Shown: positions 9,315-18,562, counted from the first letter of the stretch. The stretch is DNA of 64,000 nucleotides from CAVSRC01 sp963782045 (GCA_963782045.1 CAWAIR010000036.1:37167-101166); one strand, 5' to 3'. A program made the numbers and translations. Notes: generated from the letters alone by a model not told the origin.

Positions 9315-9343
9315 CCTATAGTGACGGCCAAATTCCCCGTCAA
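9315..9343 (-). promoter_or_regulatory. Sigma-70-type promoter of rpmB
   Basis: Read on the reverse strand: -35 TTGACG (9338-9343), a 17-base spacer, then -10 TATAGG (9315-9320). The -35 matches the consensus at 5 of 6 bases and the spacing is optimal. The -10 lies about 78 bases before the rpmB ATG. This is the clearest housekeeping promoter in the window. Confidence 0.75.
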
Positions 9344-9519
9344 GGCGGCATTCGGCCGGATTTCGCCGCTTCCGACCTCAGAATTTCTGTCAATCCCCCT
9401 TTCTGGTCTGGTGACGGAGCGACGGATTTGGCCTAATAGTGGTCTTGTTAACCAATGGTCAGCCATGATTCGACGTGTCTCTGCCGTCATGCTGGCCCTT
9501 GATGCGACACTCGGCACGA

Positions 9520-10380
9520 ATGAATACGACTGCGTTTTCCGCCTCGAACCGGGCTCTTCGACGGATTCTGCTGGCCGCACTGGTCGTCACGCCACTGGCT
9601 GCGACCGGCGCGCGGGCGGCTGACATGACGCTGAAGGCGGATTATCTCATCACAATTTCCGGCATCACCATAGGCAAGGCCAATGCCGAGGGCCGCTTCA
9701 CCAGCACCGGCTATTCCGCCACCATCAGCGGCCGGACTTACGGCATCAGCCGCCTCGTGTCCGACGCCCACGCGGTGCTGGCCGGCAACGGCCGCATCCA
9801 CGGCACCCACGTCATGCCGGCGACCTATGCGCTCGACACCGACGAGAAGGGCTTCCAGACCCACGTTAACATGGCCATGCGCGGCGGTTCGATCGTCAAC
9901 CTGTCCGCGGCGCCGCACCTCCTGCCCGCGCCCGACCGCGTGCCGGTGACGGCCAGCCACAAGCGCAACGTCGTCGACCCGGTCGGCGCCTTCATGGTGG
10001 CCATCGACCGGCCTCTCGACGTCGCCGGCCCGAGCGCCTGCAACCGCACGGTCCGCGTGTTCGACGGCTGGCAGCGCTACGACGTGAAGCTCACCTTCAA
10101 GCAGAGCAAGCACGTCATCAACGCCGACCCCAAGGCCTATTCCGGCGAGGTGCTCGTCTGCGGCGCCCGCTACGTTCCGGTTGCCGGCCATCGTCCGGAT
10201 CGCCAGTCGGTGCAGTACATGGCCAACAACCGGCGCATCGAGGTCTCGCTGGTGCCGGTGGACGGCACCCACGTGCTCGTCCCCTATCGCATCCTGATCG
10301 GCACCCAGATGGGCGACCTGGTGATCGTCTCGCGCGATTTCGCCGTCTCGGCCACCGAGCAGCAGGCCAGCGCCAACTGA
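9520..10380 (+). CDS. DUF3108-family exported protein
   Basis: 286 residues from MNTTAFSASNRALRR. A signal peptide is evident: an Arg-rich start, the hydrophobic ILLAALVVTPLAATG, and cleavage near ARAAD. The mature protein begins with the DUF3108 pattern (LKADYLITISGITIGKANAEG), contains SGRTYGISRLVSDAHAVLAGNGRI, and ends with strands including PYRILIGTQMGDLVI. DUF3108 proteins are periplasmic beta-rich proteins of unknown function, possibly lipid- or polysaccharide-related. The start is uncertain: in-frame ATGs also exist at 9475 and 9505, and no strong ribosome-binding site decides between them. It lies upstream of the helicase gene on the same strand, as in other Hyphomicrobiales. Confidence 0.78.
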   Translation: MNTTAFSASNRALRRILLAALVVTPLAATGARAADMTLKADYLITISGITIGKANAEGRFTSTGYSATISGRTYGISRLVSDAHAVLAGNGRIHGTHVMPATYALDTDEKGFQTHVNMAMRGGSIVNLSAAPHLLPAPDRVPVTASHKRNVVDPVGAFMVAIDRPLDVAGPSACNRTVRVFDGWQRYDVKLTFKQSKHVINADPKAYSGEVLVCGARYVPVAGHRPDRQSVQYMANNRRIEVSLVPVDGTHVLVPYRILIGTQMGDLVIVSRDFAVSATEQQASAN

Positions 10381-10778
10381 CGCCTGCCGGCCCGGCGGCT
10401 TGTCCACAGCTTGTCCACAACCCGCGGCTGGAGCACCGGCCGTCAAACTCCTGTCGCAATCGCGCCGCACCCCATCCGACGCAAACACGATTCCGCCCCT
10501 TCCTGTGATTTATGCGGAGGGATTCCCAGATGTCGTGGCAATCGGCCGACGCCACCACACATATCGTGGCGAACGGAACAGGACTCACGGCGAGTCAGTG
10601 ATTCGGGCCGGTTTTGTTCCGGACTCGTTCGCTTTGATCGAAAGCGATCGAAAGACGCAAGGAATCTCGCGCATTCCCGCCCCGCTGTGATAGAGGAAGG
10701 AAGGTCGGCTGCGCCCACCTGCCCTCGTGCATCGGCGCTTGCCTCGAGCGGACGACGGAAGACACGCCAGTCCCGGTT
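10381..10778. other. 398-base intergenic region upstream of the helicase gene
   Basis: No convincing gene. The short open frames here have no codon bias and overlap each other. The region holds the tandem TTGTCCACA repeat at 10398-10419. A direct repeat GATCGAAAG occurs at 10636-10644 and 10646-10654, the first copy also forming the palindrome GCTTT-N5-AAAGC. AAGGAAGG stands at about 10697-10704. It probably contains the helicase promoter, but no confident -35/-10 pair was found. Confidence 0.6.
10398..10419 (+). repeat. Tandem 11-bp repeat with two DnaA-box-like sites
   Basis: GCTTGTCCACA is repeated perfectly in tandem at 10398-10408 and 10409-10419. Each unit contains TTGTCCACA, one base away from the DnaA box TTATCCACA. 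The 11-base period puts both sites on nearly the same face of the helix. It could be a DnaA-responsive regulatory site rather than an origin, since no AT-rich unwinding element or further boxes are near. Confidence 0.5.
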
Positions 10779-13700
10779 ATGAACGTTTCCCCCAAGCCAG
10801 AGCCGATTGTCGGCGTGCGCGGCCGCAATGTCGTTGCCGTCCTGGGCCCGACCAACACTGGCAAGACCCATCTCGCCATCGAGCGGATGCTGGCCCATCC
10901 CACCGGCATGATCGGCCTGCCGCTGAGGCTGCTCGCCCGCGAGGTCTATGCCAAGGTCGCCCAGCGCATGGGCGCCGACCAGGTGGCGCTGATCACCGGC
11001 GAGGAAAAGATCATCCCCGCCAACCCGCGCTTCCGCGTCTGCACGGTCGAGGCCATGCCCAGCGAGACCGATGTCTCGTTCCTCGCCATCGACGAGATCC
11101 AGCTCGCCGGCGACCTCGAGCGCGGCCACGTCTTCACCGACCGCATGCTCAACCTGCGCGGCCGCGACGAGACGCTGCTGCTCGGCGCCGCCACCATGCG
11201 CGGCATCGTCGAGAAACTGCTGCCCGGCGTCAACGTCGTCACCCGGCCGCGCATGTCGCTGCTCACCTGGTCGGGGTCGAAGAAGATCACCCGGCTGCCG
11301 CGGCGCACCGCCGTCGTCGCCTTTTCCGCCGACGAGGTCTACGCCATCGCCGAGCTGATCCGCCGCCAGCGCGGCGGCGCGGCGGTCGTGCTCGGCTCGC
11401 TGTCACCGCGCACGCGCAACGCCCAGGTCGAGATCTTCCAGTCGGGCGACGTCGATTTCCTGGTCGCCACCGACGCCATCGGCATGGGCCTCAACCTCGA
11501 CGTCGATCACGTCGCCTTCGCCTCCGACCGCAAGTTCGACGGCTATCAGTTCCGCCGCCTGACCCCCGCCGAGTTCGGCCAGATCGCCGGGCGCGCCGGC
11601 CGCCACATGCGCGACGGCACCTTCGGCGTCACCAGCCGCGTCGACCCCTTCGACGACGATCTGGTCGAGGCGCTGGAGACCCACCACTTCGATCCGGTCA
11701 AGACCATCCAGTGGCGCAACCGCGATCTCGATTTCTCCTCGCTCGCGGCACTGAAGGCGAGCCTCGACCGGCCGCCCGCGCTTGCCGGGCTGGTCAAGGC
11801 GCCGCCGGCCGAGGACGTCGCCGCGCTCGAACTCATCAGCCGCGACCCTGAGGTCCGCGCGCTCGCCGACGACCGCGGGCATGTATCGACGCTCTGGGAC
11901 GTCTGCCAGGTGCCCGACTACCGCAAGATCGCGCCGGCCAATCACGCCGAACTGGTCTCCGCCCTGTTCGGCTTCCTCGCCCGCGACGGCGCCATACCGG
12001 ACGACTGGTTCGCCGCACAGATCGCCTTCGCCGACCACACCGACGGCGACATCGACACGCTTGCCAACCGCATCGCCCACATCCGCACCTGGACTTTCGC
12101 GGCCAATCGGCCGCAATGGCTGCGCGACCCCGGCCATTGGCAGGAACGGACGCGCGCGATAGAGGATCGCCTGTCGGACGCGCTGCATGAGCGGCTGACC
12201 GCCCGTTTCATCGACCGGCGGACCAGCGTGCTGATGCGGCGGTTGAAAGAGAACGCAATGCTCGAAGCCGAGATCACGCCGGCCGGCGAGGTGCTGGTCG
12301 AGGGCCAGCACGTCGGCAGCCTCGAGGGGTTCCGCTTTGCGCCCGACCCTGAGGCCGACGGCCCGGAGGCCAAGGCGCTGCGCAGCGCAGCCCAGAAGGC
12401 GCTGGCCGGCGAGATCGCCGAGCGCGCCGAGAAGGTGGCGACGTCGGCCAACAAGGATTTCATCCTCGCCGGCGAGGGCACGCTGCGCTGGCAGGGCGCG
12501 GCGATTGCGCGGCTGGCCGAGGGCGACGATGCGCTGAAGCCGCGGCTGATCCTGCTCGCCGACGAGCTGCTGCCCACCACCGGCCGCGAGCGCGTGCAGG
12601 CGCGCGTCGACCTGTGGCTCTCGGCCCAGGCCGAGACGCTGCTGAAGCCGCTGTTCGACCTACGCAATGCCGCCACCCTGCCGGCGGCCGCGCGCGGCCT
12701 CGCCTTCCGCCTTTCGGAGGCCTTCGGCACCCTCAACCGCGCCGACATCGCCGACGAGGTGCGCGGCCTCGAGCAGGAGACCCGCGCCGGCCTCAGGGCG
12801 CTCGGCGTCCGCTTCGGCGCCCATCACATCTACGTGCCGGCGCTGTTGAAGCCCGGGCCGAGCGCGCTGCTTGCCACCTTCTGGGCACTCAAGAACGGTG
12901 GCCTCGACATCGCCGGGCTGACCGACCTGCAGCGTCTTGCCGCCTCCGGCCGCACCAGCGTGCCGATCGACCCGCAGGTCCCGCCGGCCCTCTACCGCGT
13001 CGTCGGCTATCGCCCGGCGGGCACGCGCGCCGTGCGCATCGACATTCTCGAGCGCCTTGCCGATCTCATCCGCCCGCTGATCGCCTGGCGGCCGACGGCG
13101 GAGAACCCGACGCCGCCGGACGGCGCCATCGACGGCTATGGCTTCACCGTCACCGTCGCCATGACCTCGCTGCTCGGCTGCTCGGGCGAGGACTTCGCCT
13201 CGGTGCTCTCCGCCCTCGGCTACCGCATGGAGCGCCGCCCGGCACCGCCGAGGCCCGCGGTCGTCGCGGCGCCGGCGGAGGCGGCCGCGGAGGGCGCTGA
13301 CCCCGAAGCGGCCGCGCCGGCCGCCGCGCACGAGGAAGCGGCCGAGACCGGGGCCGAAGCGACCGCGCCCGAGGCGACCGAGGCAGAGGCCGGGCCGGAA
13401 GCGACCGAGACCGAGACTGAGGCCCGGCCGGAAGCGCCGGAGCCGGAAGCCGCAACGACCAGCCCACCGGCGGAAGAGACCGCCGAAGCCGCCACGGAAG
13501 CGGTCCCGGCCGAGCCGACCGCGGAGGCGGTGGCGGCAGAGTCTCCGGCTGCCGAGGCGGCGGAGCCCCTCCCCGCCGAAGCGACTGCCGAGACGGAATC
13601 CGCGGCGGAGGCGCCCGCGGCGACCCCCGCGAGCGCGGAGCCGGCCGAACCCGAGCCACCGGCCGAGCCTGCCTTCATCGAGGTCTGGCGCCCCGGCCGT

Positions 13701-14065
13701 CCGGGCGGCCAGCGGAGCGGCCGCCCGCGTCCGCACCGGCGCGAGCACGGTGCCAGCCGCGCCGCCGCCCCCAGCGACACTACCCAGCAACCGGACAACG
13801 CGCCGGCGGCCGACGGCGAGGCCCGGCGTGAACGCCGGCCCAATCGGCGCCGGGGCAAGTCCGGCATGCCGCGTCCGCAAGACCGCCCCGAGCGCGGCGA
13901 GCGGGGGAGCGGCGCGAGCGCCCCGAACGCCGCGACCGCCCGCAGGCGGCCGCGCCGCAGACCCAGCGTCCCGAGCGCAGGGAGAAGCAGCCGGACCCCA
14001 ACTCGCCCTTCGCCGCTTTGGCCGCGCTCAAGGCGCGGCTCGAGGGTCGCGAGGAGGAAAGCTGA
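10779..14065 (+). CDS. Suv3-type ATP-dependent RNA helicase (one frame break near the 3' end)
   Basis: About 1,095 residues. The helicase core is intact: motif I GPTNTGKTH near residue 24, DEIQ near 105, GAATMRG, ATDAIGMGLN, and motif VI QIAGRAGRH near 272. This is the alphaproteobacterial homologue of mitochondrial SUV3, a probable RNA helicase in RNA turnover. From about residue 820 the protein is a long Ala/Glu/Pro/Thr-rich tail, then a basic Arg/Pro-rich tail. The frame breaks in the G5 run 13903-13907: adding one G gives ERRERPERRDRPQ and the family-typical ending PDPNSPFAALAALKARL with a stop at 14063-14065, 7 bases before the next gene. Without repair the frame runs on to 14213 inside that gene. 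Confidence 0.88.
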
Positions 14066-14071
14066 CCCCAC

Positions 14072-14488
14072 ATGGCCGGCGAGGGCCGCCAGCGCATCGA
14101 CAAGTGGCTGTGGTTCGCCCGGCTCCTCAAGACGCGCACCCTGGCCCAGAAGCTGGTGGTTGCCGGCAGCGTCCGCGTCAACCGCGAGAAGGTCGACGCG
14201 GCCAGCCACCTGATCAAGGCCGGTGACGTGCTGACCATCGCCGGCCCCCGCGGTGTGCGCGTGCTGAAGGTGCTTTCGCCCGGCACCCGCCGCGGTCCGG
14301 CACCCGAGGCCCAGGGCCTCTACGAGGACCTGTCGCCGCCGGACGCGCCACGGCCAACCGACCCCGCCGCACCGGTGCCTGCCGCCGACCGCCCGGCCGG
14401 CTCCGGCCGCCCGACCAAGCGTGACCGCCGGGCGTTGGACAGGCTGCGTGCCGCCCCCGGCGACGATTTTTCGCCGGACGGGGATTGA
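14072..14488 (+). CDS. S4-domain RNA-binding protein (Hsp15-like)
   Basis: 138 residues. The S4 RNA-binding domain occupies the first 65 or so: QRIDKWLWFARLLKTRTLAQ, then AGSVRVNREKVDAASHLIKAGDVLTI. Hsp15 (HslR) binds stalled 50S subunits carrying nascent chains; this family member is presumed to act in ribosome rescue or RNA binding, though that is inferred. The C-terminal half is Pro/Ala/Arg-rich and poorly structured, with a conserved-looking GRPTKRDRRALDRLR segment. It starts 7 bases after the repaired helicase stop, and the two probably form an operon. Confidence 0.9.
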   Translation: MAGEGRQRIDKWLWFARLLKTRTLAQKLVVAGSVRVNREKVDAASHLIKAGDVLTIAGPRGVRVLKVLSPGTRRGPAPEAQGLYEDLSPPDAPRPTDPAAPVPAADRPAGSGRPTKRDRRALDRLRAAPGDDFSPDGD

Positions 14489-14614
14489 GGGCGAAATCCG
14501 TTCCGCCGGGGCCCCGGCGGCGACCATCGGCGTCTTGCGCCGCGGGGGCAAACCGGATACCGAAAATCCGCCGTTTCCCGAGTGCCCGGACGGCGCAACC
14601 AGCCGGAAGAACCC

Positions 14615-14953
14615 GTGACCTACGTCGTCAACGACAACTGCATCAAGTGCAAGTACACCGACTGCGTCGAGGTGTGCCCCGTGGATTGCTTTTACGAGGG
14701 CGAGAACATGCTCGTCATCCATCCCGACGAATGCATCGACTGCGGTGTCTGCGAGCCCGAATGCCCGGCCGATGCGATCAAGCCGGACACCGAGCCGGGG
14801 CTTGAGAAATGGTTGCAATTGAACGCCGAATACGCGTCCAAGTGGCCCAACATCACCGCCAAGAAGGACGCTCCGCCGGACGCCAAGGACTTCGAGGGGG
14901 TGCCTGAGAAGTTCGAGAAATATTTCTCGCCGGAGCCCGGCGAGGGGGACTGA
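14615..14953 (+). CDS. fdxA: Seven-iron ferredoxin FdxA
   Basis: 112 residues from a GTG start (MTYVVNDNCIKC), the family length. All cluster cysteines are present: C9, C17 and C50 fit the 3Fe-4S site, and C21, C40, C43 and C46 the 4Fe-4S site, as in Azotobacter-type FdI. A C-terminal extension (EKWLQLNAEYASKWPNIT) is also typical. The protein is a low-potential electron carrier in the cytosol with unknown partners. It lies between the S4-protein gene and carD, an arrangement conserved in Hyphomicrobiales. Confidence 0.96.
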   Translation: MTYVVNDNCIKCKYTDCVEVCPVDCFYEGENMLVIHPDECIDCGVCEPECPADAIKPDTEPGLEKWLQLNAEYASKWPNITAKKDAPPDAKDFEGVPEKFEKYFSPEPGEGD

Positions 14954-15321
14954 CGCGGTCGCGGTGGAATCCCCGGAAACTGCGGCGGAAGCCGGCCGGG
15001 CGGTTAGTGATGCCGCGCAATAAGCGTCAACATTGTTTACCGTCGGCCCGGTAAACCATTGAAATTTACCGTTTTTGTGATATATTCGCGAGACTGTCGG
15101 AACAGAACGAGCACCTGCTCGCATCCCGCGCGACTTCTTCAGCGTGACCGGTTCCCAAGCGTTTCCGGCGCCTGCCCGGCCGAAAGGTGGGCGGGAGGAA
15201 CCTTTTTCACGCCTGTGCGGGGTCGGGCCGGCAAGCCGGTGGACCGACAGGACGAGAGGCGGCGGTGCCGCCGGTTCCCGCTCTCTCCCAAGGAGCGGCG
15301 TCAAACGGAGTTGATGTCTCT
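14954..15321 (+). promoter_or_regulatory. carD leader with promoter and a triple TTTACCG motif
   Basis: A 368-base region without a gene. A promoter-like pair is TTGAAA (15059-15064), 16 bases, TATATT (15081-15086). Just upstream is a perfect inverted repeat, GTTTACCG (15035-15042) and CGGTAAAC (15049-15056), with 6 bases between the arms. A third half-site, TTTACCG, lies at 15065-15071 inside the spacer of the promoter. This is the layout expected of a repressor or autoregulator site. About 235 bases of untranslated leader would follow. Confidence 0.55.
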
Positions 15322-15900
15322 ATGGCCACTGCAAAGAAGACCGCCCAGCGTTCCGGGTTCAAGACCGGTGAGTTCATCGTCTACCCGGCTCACGGCGTCG
15401 GCAAGATCGTCGGCATCGATACGCAAGAGGTGGCCGGGCTGAAGCTTGACCTGTTCGTGATCAGCTTCGCGAAGGACAAGATGACCCTGCGCGTACCGGT
15501 GACCAAGGCGGCCTCGGTCGGCATGCGCAAGCTCGCCGACGGCGTCACCGTGAAGAAGGCGCTCGAGACCGTGCGCGGCCGCGCCCGCATCAAGCGCACC
15601 ATGTGGAGCCGTCGCGCCCAGGAATACGAGGCCAAGATCAATTCCGGCGACCTTATCGCCATCGCCGAGGTGGTGCGCGACCTGTTCCGCTCCGACACCC
15701 AGCCCGAGCAGTCCTATTCCGAGCGGCAGCTCTACGAGGCCGCGCTCGACCGCATGTCGCGCGAGATTTCCTCGGTCAGCAAGATCTCCGAGACGGAGGC
15801 GATCCGCCAGATCGAGCAGAACCTGGCCAAGAGCCCACGCCGCGGCGCCCCCAAGGCCGAGGCCACCAACGCCGAGGCCACCGACGCCGAGGCCGCCTGA
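15322..15900 (+). CDS. carD: CarD-family transcription regulator
   Basis: 192 residues from MATAKKTAQRSGFKTGEF. The RNA-polymerase-interacting (Tudor-like) domain spans about residues 12-70 (VYPAHGVGKIVGI, LRVPVTKA). A C-terminal helical DNA-binding domain follows (RRAQEYEAKINSGDLIAIAEVVRDLF, SYSERQLYEAALDRM). CarD/CdnL binds the RNA polymerase beta subunit and stabilises open complexes, especially at rRNA and growth-related promoters. The Ala/Glu/Thr tail contains repeated ATNAEATDAEA-type phrases. The start follows CGGAG at 15306-15310. A strong intrinsic terminator lies 31 bases after the stop. Confidence 0.95.
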   Translation: MATAKKTAQRSGFKTGEFIVYPAHGVGKIVGIDTQEVAGLKLDLFVISFAKDKMTLRVPVTKAASVGMRKLADGVTVKKALETVRGRARIKRTMWSRRAQEYEAKINSGDLIAIAEVVRDLFRSDTQPEQSYSERQLYEAALDRMSREISSVSKISETEAIRQIEQNLAKSPRRGAPKAEATNAEATDAEAA

Positions 15901-15930
15901 CCGCCGCCACCCATCCCATCGGTGAAAACA

Positions 15931-15957
15931 ACGCCCGGGCCGGAACCCGGGCGTTTT
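15931..15957 (+). terminator. Rho-independent terminator of carD
   Basis: A 9-bp perfect GC-rich stem (ACGCCCGGG at 15931-15939 with its complement at 15946-15954) has a 6-base loop and ends in TTTT. It lies 31 bases after the carD stop. Confidence 0.88.
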
Positions 15958-16080
15958 GCGTTGGTTAACGCAAATTAATGGCCGTTCACGCCAATGTGTG
16001 CCCACCCCGGGCCCCGGGTCGTTAGAGTATGGGCTCTGGGCGATTCCTCGGGCGGCCCTTGAAGCCGCAAGGAGGGTACG

Positions 16081-16947
16081 ATGGGCCAGTCAGCCGCATC
16101 CCGCCGCGATTTCGTCAGGGCCGCCATGCGCGCGCCTTACCTCGAGCGCGACGAGGAACACGATCTAGCAGTGCGATGGAAGGATGAGCAGGATCAGGCG
16201 GCCCTGCACCGCCTGACCGCGGCGCATATGCGCCTGGTCATCGCCATCGCCGCACGCTTCCGCAATTTTGGCCTGCCGATGGGCGACCTCATCCAGGAAG
16301 GCCATGTCGGCCTGCTCGAGGCGGCCGCCCGCTTCGATCCCGGCCGCGACGTGCGCTTCTCCACCTACGCCACCTGGTGGATCCGCGCTTCGATCCAGGA
16401 CTACATTCTGCGCAACTGGTCGATCGTGCGTGGCGGCACCTCGTCGTCGCAGAAGGCGCTGTTCTTCAACCTGCGCCGGCTGCGCGCGCGCATGGCCCAG
16501 AACGCCAACCAGCAGCCGCGCCAGGCCATGTACACCGAGATCGCCGGCGCCCTCGGCGTCACGGCGAGCGACGTCGAGCTGATGGATTCGCGCCTCTCCG
16601 CCCCCGACACCTCGCTCAACGCGCCCATCCACGAGACCGAGAGCGACACCGCCAACCGGCAGGACTTCCTGGTCGACAATGTCGCGCTCCCCGACGAGAC
16701 GGTCGGCACCCGCATCGACAGCGAGCGCCAGCTTTCCTGGCTGCAGAAGGCGCTGAACGTGCTCAACGAGCGCGAACTGAGGATCGTCCGCGAGCGGCGG
16801 CTGCGCGAGGAAGGCGCCACGCTGGAATTGCTCGGCGCAAGCCTCGGCATCTCCAAGGAGCGGGTGCGCCAGATCGAGAACCGCGCGCTCGAGAAGCTGC
16901 GCGAGGCGCTGCTCCGCGACCACCCCGACCGGGCGTCGTTCCTGTGA
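16081..16947 (+). CDS. rpoH: RNA polymerase sigma-32-type factor (RpoH, RpoH2-like)
   Basis: 288 residues, the RpoH length. Region 2 contains HMRLVIAIAARFRNFG, the core-binding GDLIQEGHVGLLEAAARFDP, and the -10-recognition FSTYATWWIRASIQDYILRNWSIVR (shortened here for display). Region 4 ends with the helix-turn-helix LLGASLGISKERVRQIENRALEKLR. The position after carD and the divergence from canonical RpoH (for example no clear Q(R/K)KLFFNLR box but QKALFFNLRRLRA) suggest the RpoH2 paralogue. In rhizobia that paralogue responds to oxidative or envelope stress downstream of RpoE2. The ribosome-binding site AAGGAGGG lies at 16069-16076. No confident promoter pair was found. Confidence 0.92.
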   Translation: MGQSAASRRDFVRAAMRAPYLERDEEHDLAVRWKDEQDQAALHRLTAAHMRLVIAIAARFRNFGLPMGDLIQEGHVGLLEAAARFDPGRDVRFSTYATWWIRASIQDYILRNWSIVRGGTSSSQKALFFNLRRLRARMAQNANQQPRQAMYTEIAGALGVTASDVELMDSRLSAPDTSLNAPIHETESDTANRQDFLVDNVALPDETVGTRIDSERQLSWLQKALNVLNERELRIVRERRLREEGATLELLGASLGISKERVRQIENRALEKLREALLRDHPDRASFL

Positions 16948-16960
16948 CGTTGGGGGCGGC

Positions 16961-17032
16961 GTAGCCCGCAAGCAGCGAAGCGGAATGCGGGTGTTTCATC
17001 CCGGATTTCGCACGCGCTCCATCCGCGCTACG
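16961..17032. repeat. REP-like intergenic palindrome
   Basis: A 72-base imperfect palindrome sits in the 117-base gap between the convergent rpoH and M48-protease genes. It opens GTAGCCCGCAAGCAGCGAAG and closes with CGCTCCATCCGCGCTACG, with two internal sub-hairpins (GCGAAGCGGAATGCGGG and the CCCGGATTTCGC arm). Elements of this style, with GTAGC...GCTAC ends, recur in intergenic regions of Hyphomicrobiales genomes. It may also act as a bidirectional terminator. No second copy was found in this window. Confidence 0.6.
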
Positions 17033-17064
17033 CAACGGGGCGATCCTTCGAGGCCCGCCTTAGT

Positions 17065-18528
17065 CTAGCTGTCGTTGACGATCTTGAGCTTGGTGCCGGG
17101 CGTCAGCCGGGCGCCGGCCGGGAGGTCGTTGAGCACCCGGAAGAGCGCCAGCGGCCGGTCAACGCCACTCATCCCTCGCACCAGCCGGGCCTCGGTGTCG
17201 CCGGGGCCGACGGTGACGATGTGGATGTGCAGTGCGTGGAAGCTCGCCAGCTCGCTCGCCGAGAACGTGCGGAAGCCGTCGACCGTCTCGGTCGCCGCCT
17301 TGACGAAGGCCGGCGTCACCGTCTCATTGGCGAAGATGAAGCGGTAGGTGGCATTGCCGCCCGTGCGGATGACGGCGATACGGAAATGCCAGCCCTTGGC
17401 CTCCGCCGTCGCCGAGGCCGCGTCGAGCCCGTTGACCGAGAAGCTCTGCACGCTCGCCTCGTCGAGCCCGTTGACCCAGCCCGACTTGAGGTAGTCGGCA
17501 AGCGCCGTGTCGCGCGCCAGACCGACCGCGTCGAAGCGCAGCGCCGTGCCGTCGATGCCGGTGGCCAGCACCGCCTCGCTGGTGTTGTCGATGACGAAGC
17601 CTTCCGGCACGGTGAAGCCGATGCCGAGCCCGGGATGGACGAAGGTGCGGTCGCGCACGAAGCCCTGGTTGGGATCGTCGCCGTAGACCATGCCGTCAAT
17701 GCCGTCGAGGTAGCGGTCGCGGTCGGACGTGCCGACGCCGGGCGCGCCGAACTGGCGTGCCGCCTTGGTGGCGAAGGCGATGCGCTCGGGCGTCGCCGGA
17801 TGGGTGGCGAGGAAGTCCGGCCGCTGGTCCTGCACCGTCAGCGAGGCGCGATAGGCGGCGTACTGCTGCATGGAGCTGAGGAAACGCGCGGCGGCGAACG
17901 GATCGTAGCCGGCGCGGCCGATGATCTTGACCCCGATGGCGTCGGCCTCCAGCTCCTGCTGCTGGGAGAACGAGGCCAGCGACCGCTGGCTGGCGGCCAG
18001 CGCCAGTTGTCCGCCCTCGTTGTTGTCGAGGACGTCCTTGACCACCTGGCGCACGACCAGCGCGTCGCGCGCCTTCTGCTCGCGCTTGGCGGCGTGGTTG
18101 GCCAGCACGTGGCCCATCTCGTGGGCGAGCACGGCGGCGACCTCGGAGGAATCGTTGGCCAGCGCCAGCAGGCCGCGCGTGACGTAGAGATAGCCGTCGG
18201 GCAGCGCGAAGGCGTTCACCGCCGGCGCGTTGAGAATGGTGATCCGGTACGGCTGGTCGGGCCGGTCGGAGGCGGCGACGATCTTGGCGACGATCGGCGC
18301 CAGCGTCTGCTCGACCTTGGCGTCGTGGAAGATGCCGCCATAGGCGGCCACGATGCGCGCGTGTTCGCGGCTGTCGATGGTGTTGACCGCCAGCTGCTTG
18401 CCGTTGGCGAAGATGTTGGCGGTCGGGTTGCCGCCATCGACCAGCGCGTTGCAGCCGGAAAGCATCACTGCCGCCAGGGCAGCGGCGAGCGCCGCCGGTA
18501 ACCGCCGCCGAGCCCTGCTGCCTGCCAT
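17065..18528 (-). CDS. M48-family metalloprotease lipoprotein with C-terminal LysM-like region
   Basis: 487 residues. The N-terminus is a lipoprotein signal (basic RARRR, hydrophobic LPAALAAALAAVML, lipobox LSGC with the acceptor Cys at 26), so the protein is probably a periplasmic lipoprotein. The zinc-protease motif HEMGH is at residues 136-140, and the third ligand region LEADAIGVKI follows about 65 residues later. This resembles BepA/YfgC-type outer-membrane quality-control proteases. The last 50 residues (TVGPGDTEARLV ... RLTPGTKLKIV) look like a LysM-type peptidoglycan-binding domain. ATG 18528 is chosen because the upstream 48 codons are not signal-like. Confidence 0.88.
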   Translation of the reverse strand: MAGSRARRRLPAALAAALAAVMLSGCNALVDGGNPTANIFANGKQLAVNTIDSREHARIVAAYGGIFHDAKVEQTLAPIVAKIVAASDRPDQPYRITILNAPAVNAFALPDGYLYVTRGLLALANDSSEVAAVLAHEMGHVLANHAAKREQKARDALVVRQVVKDVLDNNEGGQLALAASQRSLASFSQQQELEADAIGVKIIGRAGYDPFAAARFLSSMQQYAAYRASLTVQDQRPDFLATHPATPERIAFATKAARQFGAPGVGTSDRDRYLDGIDGMVYGDDPNQGFVRDRTFVHPGLGIGFTVPEGFVIDNTSEAVLATGIDGTALRFDAVGLARDTALADYLKSGWVNGLDEASVQSFSVNGLDAASATAEAKGWHFRIAVIRTGGNATYRFIFANETVTPAFVKAATETVDGFRTFSASELASFHALHIHIVTVGPGDTEARLVRGMSGVDRPLALFRVLNDLPAGARLTPGTKLKIVNDS

Positions 18529-18562
18529 GACCGCGATTGCCCGCACTTTGGTCGCCCGCACG

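Noticed and set aside
10381..10778. Replication origin near the DnaA-box-like repeats
   Set aside because: Only two boxes are present, there is no AT-rich unwinding element, and no dnaA, dnaN, hemE or parAB genes are nearby.
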